From the NCBI GenBank assembly GCA_040401595.1, contig JBBAOE010000031.1:1-31978 (forward strand): a stretch of DNA of 31,978 bases, read 5' to 3'. The DNA comes from RFPW01 sp040401595. Lineage in GTDB: Bacteria; Pseudomonadota; Gammaproteobacteria; Burkholderiales; Burkholderiaceae_E. Of this stretch, positions 7,533 through 15,791 are shown one piece after another (the first letter of the stretch is position 1; each line of letters opens with the position of its first letter). The translations under genes were made by a program, and so were the position numbers. The notes below the pieces were generated by a model. The model did no database searches. It saw only the letters and a program-made list of their open reading frames with translations, and was not told the origin of the DNA.

Positions 7533-7563
7533 GAATGTCGGCCGCTTCGACCGGCCGACATTC
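7533..7563. terminator. Bidirectional hairpin terminator candidate
   Basis: GAATGTCGGCC (7533-7543) pairs perfectly with GGCCGACATTC (7553-7563), and a further G-C pair leaves a 7-nt loop (CTTCGAC). It lies between the convergent esterase gene (ends 7471) and HD-domain gene (ends 7612). There is no long T-tract on either side, so it is a strong stem rather than a textbook intrinsic terminator, but its position favours that role. Confidence 0.65.
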
Positions 7564-7611
7564 CTGCTAAGCCAATGATGGCAATCCGGGTGCTCGGTCC
7601 GTCGGAGCGCC

Positions 7612-8202
7612 TCAGGGCTGGGGGGCCTCGTTGACCGCTGCCTTGTATACCGAATTTTTTGGGGCGGCCATCAGTCGGCGCAACATCGGCTCAAAGGTAC
7701 TGATGGGCTCGATATCCAACGCCGGGTCAAACGCACGGTTATCGTACAGCGCGATAAATTCCTGGGTCTGCGCGTAGTGCGCGTGGTCCCTGAACATATC
7801 GCGCATGTCCCGGTTCAGGCCGATGTGGTGAAAGAAGTTGTAGCCCTGGAAAACGCCATGGTTTTGCACCATCCACAAATTGGCCTCGCTCACAAAGGGC
7901 TTCAGAATGGCGGCCGCGATGTCCGGGTGGTTGTAGGAGCCCAAGGTGTCGCCAATGTCGTGCAACAGGGCGCAGACCACATATTCTTCGTCGCGACCAT
8001 CCGCCAGCGCCAGTGTGGCGGTTTGCAGCGAGTGACTGTACCGGTCGATCGGAAACCCTCCATAGTCGTTTTCCAGCAGTCGCAGGTGCGCTAGAACTCG
8101 GTCGGGCAGGCTTCTCGCTGATTGCATGAATTCAGGGACGATGAGGGCCCAATCTTCTTTGGTACTCTCTTCCATGCGGGTAAAGCTGGCGCGTGCGCTC
8201 AT
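7612..8202 (-). CDS. HD-domain metalloprotein resembling the PhnZ/MIOX-like oxygenase group
   Basis: A 196-residue protein. Visible metal ligands are H57 (SHSLQTA), H81-D82 (CALLHDIGD), H92 (YNHPDIAA), H115 (MVQNHGVFQG) and probably D154 (LYDNRAFDP). This six-ligand pattern, with two extra His in the middle, is that of dinuclear HD proteins. The preceding YGG (residues 47-49) and the spacing YGGFPIDRYSHSLQTAT recall the Tyr/Glu lid and SQ-x-EHALQTA segment of PhnZ-type mixed-valence di-iron oxygenases rather than plain phosphohydrolases. I infer a cytoplasmic HD oxygenase or hydrolase; the substrate is unknown. No phosphonate genes are nearby. It is convergent with the esterase gene. Confidence 0.78.
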   Translation of the reverse strand: MSARASFTRMEESTKEDWALIVPEFMQSARSLPDRVLAHLRLLENDYGGFPIDRYSHSLQTATLALADGRDEEYVVCALLHDIGDTLGSYNHPDIAAAILKPFVSEANLWMVQNHGVFQGYNFFHHIGLNRDMRDMFRDHAHYAQTQEFIALYDNRAFDPALDIEPISTFEPMLRRLMAAPKNSVYKAAVNEAPQP

Positions 8203-8387
8203 GGCAGTGTGTCTCCAGCACGTCAGTGCCCGTGATTGCGCCTCAGCCCAAAGGTCATGCGCCCCGTTGGAACGTCAGGGCAGCATTTCCATCATTGGTT
8301 CATCGGGGCGCCTTGGGCAGATATTTTTGGGGGCTTGGGATCTCGGCGTGTGGGTGGTCGCGCAGCGTCGGATTCGCAAAGAGCGAT

Positions 8388-8825
8388 TTACGCCCCGTGG
8401 CCGCGAATATAAGTTTCGAGATATTTGATCTGGTGACCCTGCTGCTCGATCACGTTATTGACGATGTCGCCGACTGAGACCACACCAACAACCGTTTCAC
8501 CATCTTTGACTGGCAGATGGCGGATGTGCCGGGTGGCCATGATGCCCATGCAGTGATCGAGATCATCCGAGGGCGAAACCGCAAGCGGATTCGCTGTCAT
8601 CACGCTGCTGACCAGAGTGTCCTTGGCGTCCAGACCGGGCAATAGCACTTTCATGGCGCAATCGCCCTGGGAAATGATGCCCACCAGATGACCGTTATCG
8701 ATTACCAGCATCGCTCGTACACGGTTTCCCCGCATCTGCAGCAAGGCCAGGTGGACGGAGTCGCTGGACTGAATCGAATGCACTGCCCTTGGCTTTTGCT
8801 CAAGACAATGTTTTACCGTTGGCAT
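8388..8825 (-). CDS. Tandem CBS-domain protein
   Basis: A 145-residue stand-alone CBS pair. Repeat 1 is approximately residues 7-65 (SIQSSDSVHLALLQM, AMLVIDNGHLVGIISQGDCA) and repeat 2 approximately 75-135 (VSSVMTANPLAVSPSDDLDH, RHIRHLPVKDGETVVGVVSV). Each ends with the G-(I/V)-(I/V)-S-x-x-D signature that binds the ribose of adenine nucleotides. Such proteins sense AMP, ATP, NAD or SAM, or bind partners, in the cytoplasm. No effector domain is attached, so the partner must be separate. It is transcribed in the same direction as the HD gene, with about 185 bp between them. Confidence 0.88.
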   Translation of the reverse strand: MPTVKHCLEQKPRAVHSIQSSDSVHLALLQMRGNRVRAMLVIDNGHLVGIISQGDCAMKVLLPGLDAKDTLVSSVMTANPLAVSPSDDLDHCMGIMATRHIRHLPVKDGETVVGVVSVGDIVNNVIEQQGHQIKYLETYIRGHGA

Positions 8826-9287
8826 TGAATTGCTCCAGAATAATGATCAAACCAAGCTTCGTTGTCAGCCCGCAAGGGTCAAACCAAGTTGAACGTTAGC
8901 GCCCCGCGTTTCGACGCAGCTGGTTGGTTCAAGTTGCGCTTTCTTTCGTACGGTAGTCCTGCTGCACCACAGCACCTAACATCTTGCTGAGGATAACCCG
9001 ACCCGGATCGTCCTGACAAAGCAAGATCTTGTTATCTCGGAAAAATTGTGCCACAGGTGGGGCACCTGCCAAATTAAATTGTGGTGCAGCGAGGGTTTGG
9101 GTTGTACCGAGGCCGGACTTGGTCGACTGGGACGGGCCAGCTTGTGACCAAGTCGGCGAATCTCAAGCGGATGAGTGCCAAATCGACGTTACCATTACTT
9201 GGTATCGAGGGCTGAAAAATCGGTGGGTAAGTGTCCCTGTCTGGGCGTACGCCGATGCTTGTTAGCAAACTGACGTGAGGTGGTGAA
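8826..9287. other. 460-bp intergenic region, no gene recognised
   Basis: This lies between the divergent CBS gene and the MBL gene. Open frames here are short and match no family I recognise. It is more AT-rich than the flanking genes and should contain both promoters. A usable ribosome-binding site (GTGAGGTGGTGAA) directly precedes the ATG at 9288. Confidence 0.5.
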
Positions 9288-10394
9288 ATGAAAAAACGTT
9301 CAAATCGGCGCGAATTTTTGTTGGCATCCACCGGTGCGACGGCTCTGGCGGCCGTCGGGGGGTTTCAATCTCAGTCCGCTCGCGCTGCGGTACTCGAAGC
9401 CCCGGAGGTTGAAAAACTGAGCATTCGGGTGATCGTCGATAGCAGCTTCGATCTGTTCTTTCGTCCCAACAAGGTCAATGGGGTAGCGATTCAGCCCCCC
9501 GCCAGGGCAACGGATTTCCGGCGCGCCCTGCACAATGAGTGGGGATTGTCGCTGTGGCTTGAATCGCAGCGAGCGAACGAGGAGCGTTCGATGCTGCTCG
9601 ACTACGGCTACAGCCAGAACGTTCTGTTCAACAATATGGAGCTGCTGGGCGTTGACCCCAAAAAGCTCGACGCGCTGATTGTTAGTCACGGGCACTTTGA
9701 TCATTTTGGTGGGCTGCTCGGCTTTCTGGATCAGTATCGTGCGGTGCTCCGACCGGGGATCCGACTGTACGCAGGGGGTGAGGATAATTTTTGCCATCGA
9801 TTCAATGGTGCGCCCGGGCAGTTGAGTGATTTCGGCATCCTGGATCGGCGCGAACTGGCTGCGCGCAATATCACAGCGGTCCTGGCGGACAAACCGACGA
9901 TCGTGGCCAATCATGCGTTTACCACGGGTCAAATCAGGCGGCGCAGCATCGAGCGGGTGTTACCCAACACGCATGTGGAATTCGGGGTCAAAAATGGTGT
10001 TGGCTGCGACGCCAGTCAGTATCTGCCGGCGGAGATGAACGGGAAGACCGTTCCGGATGAGCATCTTCATGAACACGCCACCTGTTTCAATGTGAAGGGC
10101 AAGGGACTTGTCGTGATCAGTTCCTGCGGGCACGCCGGCATCGTGAATTCGGTGCGCCAGGCGCAGGAGGTCTCTGGCGTCGAAAAGGTGCATGCCATTG
10201 TGGGAGGCTTCCACCTTGGTCCAGCACCCAGGGATTACCTCATCCAAGTGGTCGCAGAGATCAAGAAACTCAATCCTGACGTTCTGATCCCCATGCACTG
10301 CAGCGGCCTGAATTTCGTCCAGGAAGCCCGTAGTCAGATGCCCGAAAACGTGCTCGTCACAACGACGGGTAGCCGCATCACCTTTGGTGTCTGA
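9288..10394 (+). CDS. Tat-exported MBL-fold hydrolase
   Basis: A 368-residue protein. The N-terminus has a clear twin-arginine motif (SNRREFLLAS) and a hydrophobic stretch ending SQSARAA, so it is exported folded, with its metals. The metal-binding H-x-H-x-D-H motif is at residues 134-139 (VSHGHFDHFGG). Further ligands are likely in SSCGHAGIVN and in the C-terminal PMHCSG. The layout, with a large insertion between the first and second His motifs, resembles the MBL group annotated as dihydropterin-ribofuranosylaminobenzene phosphate synthase-like, whose bacterial members lack a settled function. The SCO gene starts 32 bp later on the same strand, so co-expression is possible. Confidence 0.87.
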   Translation: MKKRSNRREFLLASTGATALAAVGGFQSQSARAAVLEAPEVEKLSIRVIVDSSFDLFFRPNKVNGVAIQPPARATDFRRALHNEWGLSLWLESQRANEERSMLLDYGYSQNVLFNNMELLGVDPKKLDALIVSHGHFDHFGGLLGFLDQYRAVLRPGIRLYAGGEDNFCHRFNGAPGQLSDFGILDRRELAARNITAVLADKPTIVANHAFTTGQIRRRSIERVLPNTHVEFGVKNGVGCDASQYLPAEMNGKTVPDEHLHEHATCFNVKGKGLVVISSCGHAGIVNSVRQAQEVSGVEKVHAIVGGFHLGPAPRDYLIQVVAEIKKLNPDVLIPMHCSGLNFVQEARSQMPENVLVTTTGSRITFGV

Positions 10395-10425
10395 TTTATC
10401 GCATCGACCCCTACGACACCTCGAC

Positions 10426-11058
10426 ATGTTCGGGCGGGGCCTGCGTCGCCTGATTTGCGTGCTGGGCCTGTCACTGTGTGCGGTGCTGGCGTTCGCGCAG
10501 AGTCCGCTCGTTACAAAGCGAACGGCCGCAGAACTGATGGATTCGGTCATGTGGAACCGAGAACCCGTCGGGGGCCCGTTCCGTTTGACGGATCATCACG
10601 GAAAAATTCGCCGCGATACGGATTTTCGCGGAAAGCTCATGCTGGTTTATTTCGGCTACACCAGCTGCCCCGACATCTGTCCGACTGACCTGCAGGCGAT
10701 GGGGCTCGCGCTCGAAATGCTCGGAACCGCTGCGATCAACGTGGCGCCGATTTTCATCACGCTCGACCCAGAGCGTGATACCCGCAAGCATCTGTCGAAA
10801 TACCTGCCCTCGTTTCATGGCCAATTGATCGGCCTGACGGGCAGCAGCGCCGGTATCCGTCGAGTGGCCGACAATTATCGGGTCTATTACGAGAAGGTTC
10901 AGGTTAGCGGCAGCATGCGCTACACGATTGATCACTCCTCGTTCATTTACCTGATCGGGAGCGATGGTCAGTATCTCGGCTTCATCCCGCCCGGGACCCC
11001 AGCTGATCGAATGGTCAGCGTCATCCGGCCCTTGATCGCGACGAACTTCGGTCGGTGA
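10426..11058 (+). CDS. SCO1/SenC/PrrC-family protein
   Basis: About 210 residues from ATG 10426, which is followed at once by a signal sequence or membrane anchor (LICVLGLSLCAVLAFAQS). The thioredoxin-like domain carries the copper-binding CxxxC as TSCPDICP (C81, C85) and the third ligand His in YTIDHSSFIYLI (H170). ITLDPERDT is a further family signature. SCO proteins deliver copper to the CuA site of cytochrome c oxidase or act as periplasmic thiol reductases. No oxidase genes are in the window, so this is a stand-alone copy. It follows the Tat-exported MBL gene by 32 bp. Confidence 0.9.
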   Translation: MFGRGLRRLICVLGLSLCAVLAFAQSPLVTKRTAAELMDSVMWNREPVGGPFRLTDHHGKIRRDTDFRGKLMLVYFGYTSCPDICPTDLQAMGLALEMLGTAAINVAPIFITLDPERDTRKHLSKYLPSFHGQLIGLTGSSAGIRRVADNYRVYYEKVQVSGSMRYTIDHSSFIYLIGSDGQYLGFIPPGTPADRMVSVIRPLIATNFGR

Positions 11059-11098
11059 TCGGCCCCTCCTCGACACGACGACCTGATTCGGGCTAGCG

Positions 11099-11614
11099 TC
11101 AGAACAGCCCGCTGAACTGTCCAGATGCTGTCCGATGCCGGGCTTCGAGTCCGAGGAGCGTACGTTTCGCATCGAGTCCGCCGGCGAAGCCCGTCATCGA
11201 TCCGTCGCGACCGATCACCCGATGGCAAGGCACGATGATGGAGATCGGGTTTTTGCCGTTGGCCGCACCAACGGCTCGAGTTGCTCTTGGTCGGCCAATA
11301 GCCACGGCCTGCTCGGCGTAGGTCCGCGTTTCGCCAAAAGGGATTTGAGTGAGTGCGGCCCAGGCGCTTTTCTGGAATGTGGTCCCGACTGGATCGATGG
11401 CAACGCAAAACGATTGCAGGCGTCCGTTGAAGTAGTCGTCCAACTCCCTTTGCGCCTGCTTCAGGACCGGGTGGTTACGGGCTGGGGTCCAGCCCGATTC
11501 CACCGCCGGGACATACTTCCCATGGGTAATGTGAACGGCGGTGATGGCCTGGTCGTTCGAAACGATCAGGAGTTCGCCCACAGGGCAGGGGTGGTGCAGG
11601 TAGAAGATCTTCAT
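11099..11614 (-). CDS. ogt: Methylated-DNA-[protein]-cysteine S-methyltransferase (Ogt/AGT)
   Basis: 171 residues from ATG 11614; an in-frame GTG at 11632 lies inside the upstream gene and is less likely. The active-site motif IIVPCHRVIGRDGSMTGFAG contains the acceptor Cys. Upstream, FQKSAWAALTQIPFGETRTY is the DNA-binding helix-turn-helix region, with the arginine-finger region RATRAVGAANGKNP. It removes O6-alkyl groups from guanine in a suicide reaction. The start ATG overlaps the stop of the ada-alkA gene (ATGA, 11611-11614), so the two are translationally coupled. Together they form an alkylation-repair operon in which the Ada-type N-terminus of the first product is the likely activator. 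Confidence 0.93.
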   Translation of the reverse strand: MKIFYLHHPCPVGELLIVSNDQAITAVHITHGKYVPAVESGWTPARNHPVLKQAQRELDDYFNGRLQSFCVAIDPVGTTFQKSAWAALTQIPFGETRTYAEQAVAIGRPRATRAVGAANGKNPISIIVPCHRVIGRDGSMTGFAGGLDAKRTLLGLEARHRTASGQFSGLF

Positions 11615-13125
11615 TGCAGCGGGCCTCGCCAAAGGTGAAGGACAGCGTAACTACGCCAGGGGCGCCATGCATTCGCGAGTGCCTGCGCCGTACGCACCCC
11701 CGCCGCCGTGTTGGGCAGGCCGAGTGTATTTTGCAAAGCGATGTCGTTGGGCAACCAGGCATCTGGCCAAGCGAGCGCTCGCATGGCGATGTAATGCGCG
11801 GTCCAAGGACCGATGCCGCGGATCCGGCACAATCGTTCGATCGTTTGCGTGGGTTCGGCGGTTGGCCTGAAGTCGATCGCGCCGGCAGCGATCGCATCGG
11901 CGAGTGCAACGATTGCCTCGGCACGCTGGCGCACGATACCCAGGGCGGCAATCGTCGTTGGGTTCAAGCTGGCGATCTGGACGACCTGCGGGAATACGCG
12001 ATTCAGTTCGGTAAATGGGGTTGAGATTGGCGTGCCCAGAGCCGCAACAAATCGCGTGGCCAAGGTACGTGCCGCCTTGACCGTCACCTGTTGGCCCAGG
12101 ATCGCCCGAACGGCCAACTCAAAAGGATCGAAAGTGCCGGGCAGACGCATCCCAGGAGAGCTCGCAGCCAGCGGGCCAAGGACAGCGTCGATTTCAATGG
12201 GATCCGCGCCGAGGTCGAACGCTTGTTTCGTGCGCGTCAGTATCGCCTGTGTCACACCTGCAAAGGCCGCATCGCAGCGCAACTCCAGCGCGTTGCGTGC
12301 GGGGCAGTGGCGCACTTCGATCCAACCCGATTTTTCGATGGGTACGGTTCGCCGATAGCACTGCTCGTCTACGGATTCGATGCCAGGGATGGCCCGGTCG
12401 CGCAGAAAGGCGAGCAGGGCGGTAAAGTCGAACGGTGGTCGATAGGGCAGCAAAAACCTCAGTGAACTGGCGCAGGTGGCGCGCTGCGCCATCAGGGCGT
12501 TCGATCGCCTTGGGTTTGCGTCCGATTGGCCCGACCCCAACGGAGCCCTGTCCGGCTTTGTCGATTGACGCAGGCGGGTTGGGCTGAACTGATAGCGCTC
12601 GGCGAACAGGGCGTTCATTCTTCGGATGCTGGAAAATCCGCTGGAGGTCGCAACCTCGGCAACCGGCAGGCATGTGTCGCTGAGCAGGCGTTTGGCGAGC
12701 AGAAGGCGCTGTGTCTGAGCGAACTGCACGGGCGAAACTCCAAATTCCCTGGTAAAGATCCGACGCAGGTGGCGGTCGGTGATCCCAATCCGCCCGGCGA
12801 TTTCGCCAACATTGAGGCGACCGGCGACGCCGTCTTCGATCATTTGCGCTGCACTACGGGCAAGCCTTGAGCTTGCTTCGCTGGCGCCAACTCCGGGTGC
12901 CAGTTCTGGACGACAGCGCAGGCACGGTCTGAATCCCGCGACCTCGGCCGCCGCGGCATTGCGATGAAAGCTGCAGTTCGCCTGCTTGGGCAGGCGAACC
13001 CGACAGATCGGCCGACAGTAAATACCGGTCGAGCGCACGCCGACAAAGAAGTGGCCATCGAAGCGCGCGTCATGCGACTTCATCGCCTGATAACAGGCGT
13101 CGGGGGTGAGATCGTCGAACATCAT
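11611..13125 (-). CDS. Ada-type regulator fused to AlkA DNA-3-methyladenine glycosylase
   Basis: About 504 residues from the double ATG at 13125/13122; the frame is open 27 codons further up, but those residues look non-coding. Domain 1 (about 1-80) is the Ada zinc domain with C37, C41, C68 and C71 (YCRPICRV, PCLRC). C37 corresponds to the methylphosphotriester-accepting Cys of E. coli Ada. Domain 2 (about 85-190) is an AraC-type DNA-binding domain (NVGEIAGRIGITDRHLRRIF). Domain 3 is AlkA: an N-terminal AlkA fold (PYRPPFDFTALLAFL), then the HhH-GPD region with ILGQQVTVKAA, RIRGIGPWTAHYIAMRAL and the catalytic Asp in WLPNDIALQ. Alkyl phosphotriesters probably switch it to an activator. The divergent gene is the SHP-like cytochrome. 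Confidence 0.93.
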   Translation of the reverse strand: MMFDDLTPDACYQAMKSHDARFDGHFFVGVRSTGIYCRPICRVRLPKQANCSFHRNAAAAEVAGFRPCLRCRPELAPGVGASEASSRLARSAAQMIEDGVAGRLNVGEIAGRIGITDRHLRRIFTREFGVSPVQFAQTQRLLLAKRLLSDTCLPVAEVATSSGFSSIRRMNALFAERYQFSPTRLRQSTKPDRAPLGSGQSDANPRRSNALMAQRATCASSLRFLLPYRPPFDFTALLAFLRDRAIPGIESVDEQCYRRTVPIEKSGWIEVRHCPARNALELRCDAAFAGVTQAILTRTKQAFDLGADPIEIDAVLGPLAASSPGMRLPGTFDPFELAVRAILGQQVTVKAARTLATRFVAALGTPISTPFTELNRVFPQVVQIASLNPTTIAALGIVRQRAEAIVALADAIAAGAIDFRPTAEPTQTIERLCRIRGIGPWTAHYIAMRALAWPDAWLPNDIALQNTLGLPNTAAGVRTAQALANAWRPWRSYAVLHLWRGPLQ

Positions 13126-13321
13126 GGAGAAAGTGTAGCCAAACGCCGGATTTGCACTCGCCGTTTTCGGACCTGATGATCGGCCACCGCTGGCGCCCTC
13201 GTGCACTCAACCTCGGGGGCGCTGTCCGTGTGGTGCAGCACACCCCACCGCAGTCAACGATGACAAGATAAAACCAGCGGTTTGGTTGCGTTTGCTGCGG
13301 GCGCACTTCAGGAGAGACAAC

Positions 13322-13714
13322 ATGAACGTGGGGATCGTGGCTGCGGCTCTTTCGACCATGCTGCCGCTGATGGCCAGTGCCAATCCCGTTCAGGACAGCT
13401 ACCGTGCGGCGGCCAAGCTGGAGAATGCGGCCTTTGTGGATTTTTCCGCAACGCGAGGCGAGGCGTTCTACAAGGCCAAGGCAGGGGATCTTTCGTGTGG
13501 AACTTGTCACGGTGATTCGCCCAAGGCGCACGGCAGGCACGCCACAACGAACAAGGACATTCTGCCCATGGCCCCGGTGGCGAATGCCGAGCGGTTCACC
13601 GATGTCGCCAAGGTGGAGAAGTGGTTCAAGCGCAATTGCAGTGACGTGCTCAAGCGCGCCTGTACCGCGAACGAGAAGGGCGACTTTATTGCCTATCTGC
13701 TGTCGGTGAAGTGA
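13322..13714 (+). CDS. SHP-like monohaem cytochrome c (DUF1924)
   Basis: 130 residues with a good ribosome-binding site (AGGAGAGACAAC before ATG 13322). Residues 1-20 are a Sec signal peptide. The single haem site is C59-GT-C62-H63 (SCGTCHGDSPKAHGRH). The C-terminal block FKRNCSDVLKRACTANEKGD, with two Cys and an Asn at 105, matches the DUF1924/sphaeroides-haem-protein pattern. In that family an Asn is the sixth haem ligand and leaves on reduction, so that O2 or NO can bind, and a disulfide lies next to it. It is expected in the periplasm. The DHC and cytochrome b genes follow in tight order, the usual partners of this family. Confidence 0.88.
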   Translation: MNVGIVAAALSTMLPLMASANPVQDSYRAAAKLENAAFVDFSATRGEAFYKAKAGDLSCGTCHGDSPKAHGRHATTNKDILPMAPVANAERFTDVAKVEKWFKRNCSDVLKRACTANEKGDFIAYLLSVK

Positions 13715-13722
13715 GGCTCGCC

Positions 13723-14217
13723 ATGAAGATGCTTCGTATCGTCCTCTGGATCCTGGTGCTGCTGCCAGGCCTGGTGTGTGCCGACGAAGAGGGTGACAGA
13801 AACGGCGGGCAGGTCCGTGGGCGCCCGCTTCAGCCTGCCAGGCTCAATCCCGCTTGGGCCAAGGAGTGCAGTGCCTGCCACATCGCGTACCCCCCAGGCC
13901 TGTTACCGGCCGAGTCCTGGCGTAAGCTGATGTCAGGACTCGACAAACATTTCGGCGCTGACGCCTCGGTGACGCCTCAGGAAAATCAGGAGATCACCGC
14001 CTTCCTGGTGGCCAACGCTTCGAATCGCTGGACGGGTGCCGATGCGCCCCTCCGAATCACTGAGACGCAATGGTTCAAGCGCAAACATAGTGCCGAGGAA
14101 GTACCGGCGACTGTCTGGAAGCGAGCCGCGGTCAAGAGCCCGGCGAACTGTCAAGCCTGCCACGCCGGGGCGAACAGGGCGGATTTCAGCGAACGCTCGA
14201 TCAAAATCCCGCAATAA
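13723..14217 (+). CDS. Dihaem cytochrome c (DHC family)
   Basis: 164 residues. The ATG at 13723 lies 8 bp after the SHP stop with TGAGG before it; a GTG at 13711 overlapping that stop is an alternative. The signal peptide is MKMLRIVLWILVLLPGLVCA. Haem sites are C49-SA-C52-H53 (KECSACHIAYPPGLLP) near the N-terminus and C143-QA-C146-H147 (ANCQACHAGA) near the C-terminus. Between them lies the DHC-typical SWRKLM...HFGADASVT and PLRITETQWFKRKH. DHC is a periplasmic electron carrier that reduces SHP in purple bacteria. Here it sits between SHP and the cytochrome b gene. The same domain recurs at the C-terminus of the next protein. Confidence 0.9.
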   Translation: MKMLRIVLWILVLLPGLVCADEEGDRNGGQVRGRPLQPARLNPAWAKECSACHIAYPPGLLPAESWRKLMSGLDKHFGADASVTPQENQEITAFLVANASNRWTGADAPLRITETQWFKRKHSAEEVPATVWKRAAVKSPANCQACHAGANRADFSERSIKIPQ

Positions 14218-14263
14218 ACGGTTTGCAGAACTTCAAGCAGCGCCTCCCATACCGTTACGTGCC

Positions 14264-15448
14264 GTGAAACAAATCCTCGTATGGGATTCACCCACGCGGC
14301 TGTTTCACTGGCTGCTGGTCATCTGCTTCGCAGGCGCATGGGTCAGCAGTTCGTCCGACCGCTGGTTATCGATCCACATCTTCCTCGGCTATCTGATGGT
14401 GGGCTTGATCGCATTCCGGTTGGTGTGGGGGCTCGTGGGTGGACGCTATGCTCGCTTTACGTCATTCGTCGTCAGTCCGCGGGCCGCTTGGCACTATCTG
14501 CGGGATCTCCTGGCCGGGCGCGACCGCCATTACCTCGGCCACAATCCGGCGGCCAGTCTGGCCATCATCGCCATGCTCCTACTGGGCGTGGCGCTCGCTT
14601 TAACCGGCATGTTCACGCAGGGCGGGGAGGAGCGCCAGGGAGCCGTGCCCGGGCTGCTATCGATCGGAGCTGGGGGCTGGATGAAGGAGGCGCATGAGTC
14701 GATCGCCATCCTGATGCTGCTGACTGTGGGCGGTCATTTGACTGGCATTGTGGTGGGCAGTTGGCTGCACAAAGAAAACCTGGCGCTGACGATGCTCACC
14801 GGCATGAAGCCATCGCCCGACGACGCCCTGGCGTCGAGACCCTTTCATGCCGTGGCGGTCGTCATGGCGCTGGTGGTGTTGGCGTTTGGGGCATGGTGGT
14901 TTTTCTATGCCTGGCATGAGCCTGTCGGTCGGGGCCTCGGATTGGCCAACATCAAGCCCGAACCGCCGCACGTCCCTTTCATTGGGCGCGCGCTTGCGGA
15001 TGATCCCCTGTGGCGCGAGGAATGTGGTGGCTGTCATCTGGCCTTTCATCCGAACCTGCTCCCGGCGAGGTCCTGGAAGCGGATGATGGCGAGTCAGGGC
15101 GAACATTTCGGCACGGACCTCGCGCTCGATGCGCCGACCGCCGCCGCGGTTCTGGCATTTCTGGTGGGTAACTCGGCCGAAATCAGCACCACCGAAGCGG
15201 CCTTCAAGATCAATCGCTCGATCCCGGCCGGTGTGACGCCCCTACGCATTACCGAAACGCCCTACTGGGTCGAAAAACACCGCGAGATTCCCGAATCCGA
15301 CTGGCACCTGCCACTCGTCAATAGCAAAAGTAACTGCGCCGCCTGCCACCTTGACGCGCTGGCCGGTACGTTTGAAGACGCCGCCATGCGTATCCCTCGC
15401 GAAAGCCCAGTTCAGGGTGCTAAGCCAACGACTCGTCCAGCCCGCTGA
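14264..15448 (+). CDS. Cytochrome b561-type membrane protein fused to a DHC-like dihaem domain
   Basis: 394 residues from a GTG at 14264 (VKQILVWDSPTRLFHW), the usual opening of this family; no strong ribosome site is seen. Residues ~1-185 form a four-helix cytochrome b with His in RLFHW, LSIHIFLGY, EAHESIA and GGHLTG. A fifth hydrophobic helix (about 203-220, AVAVVMALVVLAFGAWWFF) leads to a periplasmic tail. That tail has haem sites at C254-GG-C-H (EECGGCHLAFHPNLLP) and C358-AA-C-H (SNCAACHLDA), plus SWKRMM...HFGTDL and PLRITETPYWVEKH, mirroring the separate DHC. It probably takes electrons from the quinone pool and passes them through its own DHC domain to DHC and SHP. Confidence 0.9.
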   Translation: MKQILVWDSPTRLFHWLLVICFAGAWVSSSSDRWLSIHIFLGYLMVGLIAFRLVWGLVGGRYARFTSFVVSPRAAWHYLRDLLAGRDRHYLGHNPAASLAIIAMLLLGVALALTGMFTQGGEERQGAVPGLLSIGAGGWMKEAHESIAILMLLTVGGHLTGIVVGSWLHKENLALTMLTGMKPSPDDALASRPFHAVAVVMALVVLAFGAWWFFYAWHEPVGRGLGLANIKPEPPHVPFIGRALADDPLWREECGGCHLAFHPNLLPARSWKRMMASQGEHFGTDLALDAPTAAAVLAFLVGNSAEISTTEAAFKINRSIPAGVTPLRITETPYWVEKHREIPESDWHLPLVNSKSNCAACHLDALAGTFEDAAMRIPRESPVQGAKPTTRPAR

Positions 15449-15474
15449 CGTCCCGGACATAGCCAAATTCAGTG

Positions 15475-15736
15475 GTTCCGTGGATGGTGATCTGGGATGA
15501 TCACGATTTCTAGCCTCGGGCCGAACAACGCGAAACTGCAGCAAAGTAAGGGCTTCAATCCACATCTCAAATACGCCAGTAGCGACCAGCGCGGCTACAT
15601 GAGTTTCAAACTCTCGGAGCGCTCGCTCGAGGCGCGCGTCATGGCGCTCGATGACGCCACCCATCCCGAAAGCCCTATTCAAATTGCGGCGCGCTATGCG
15701 GTCGACTCACGAGAGCCACGCGGGTTTTCGGTTTAA
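15475..15736 (+). pseudogene. PhoD-like alkaline phosphatase relic
   Basis: One plus-strand frame ends VPWMVIWDDHDF and then TAG (15511-15513). WDDH-x-F resembles the metal-binding core motif of PhoD-type phosphatases. A second frame, overlapping it and running to 15736, reads ITISSLGPNNAKLQQ, then KGFNPHLKYASSDQRGYMSF and MALDDATHPESPI. This matches the C-terminal end of PhoD proteins (NPH-x-K/R...QRGY...V-x-D-x-TRP-x-SPI). Everything between the central WDDH motif and the C-terminal strands is missing, together with the N-terminal half. It is 26 bp downstream of the cytochrome b-DHC gene. The C-terminal assignment is firmer than the WDDH part. Confidence 0.65.
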
Positions 15737-15791
15737 CGTCTGCCTGCTGTGCCTGCCCCGGAAGGGGTAATCTGGCGCGTTTGATCCGCTC

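Noticed and set aside
9300..9932. 210-codon open frame antisense to the Tat-exported MBL gene
   Set aside because: No recognisable motif; the plus strand has the twin-arginine leader and the HxHxDH site.
15242..15682. 146-codon minus-strand frame over the end of the cytochrome gene and the PhoD relic
   Set aside because: It covers the haem site CAACH and the PhoD C-terminus in antisense, with no motif or ribosome site of its own.
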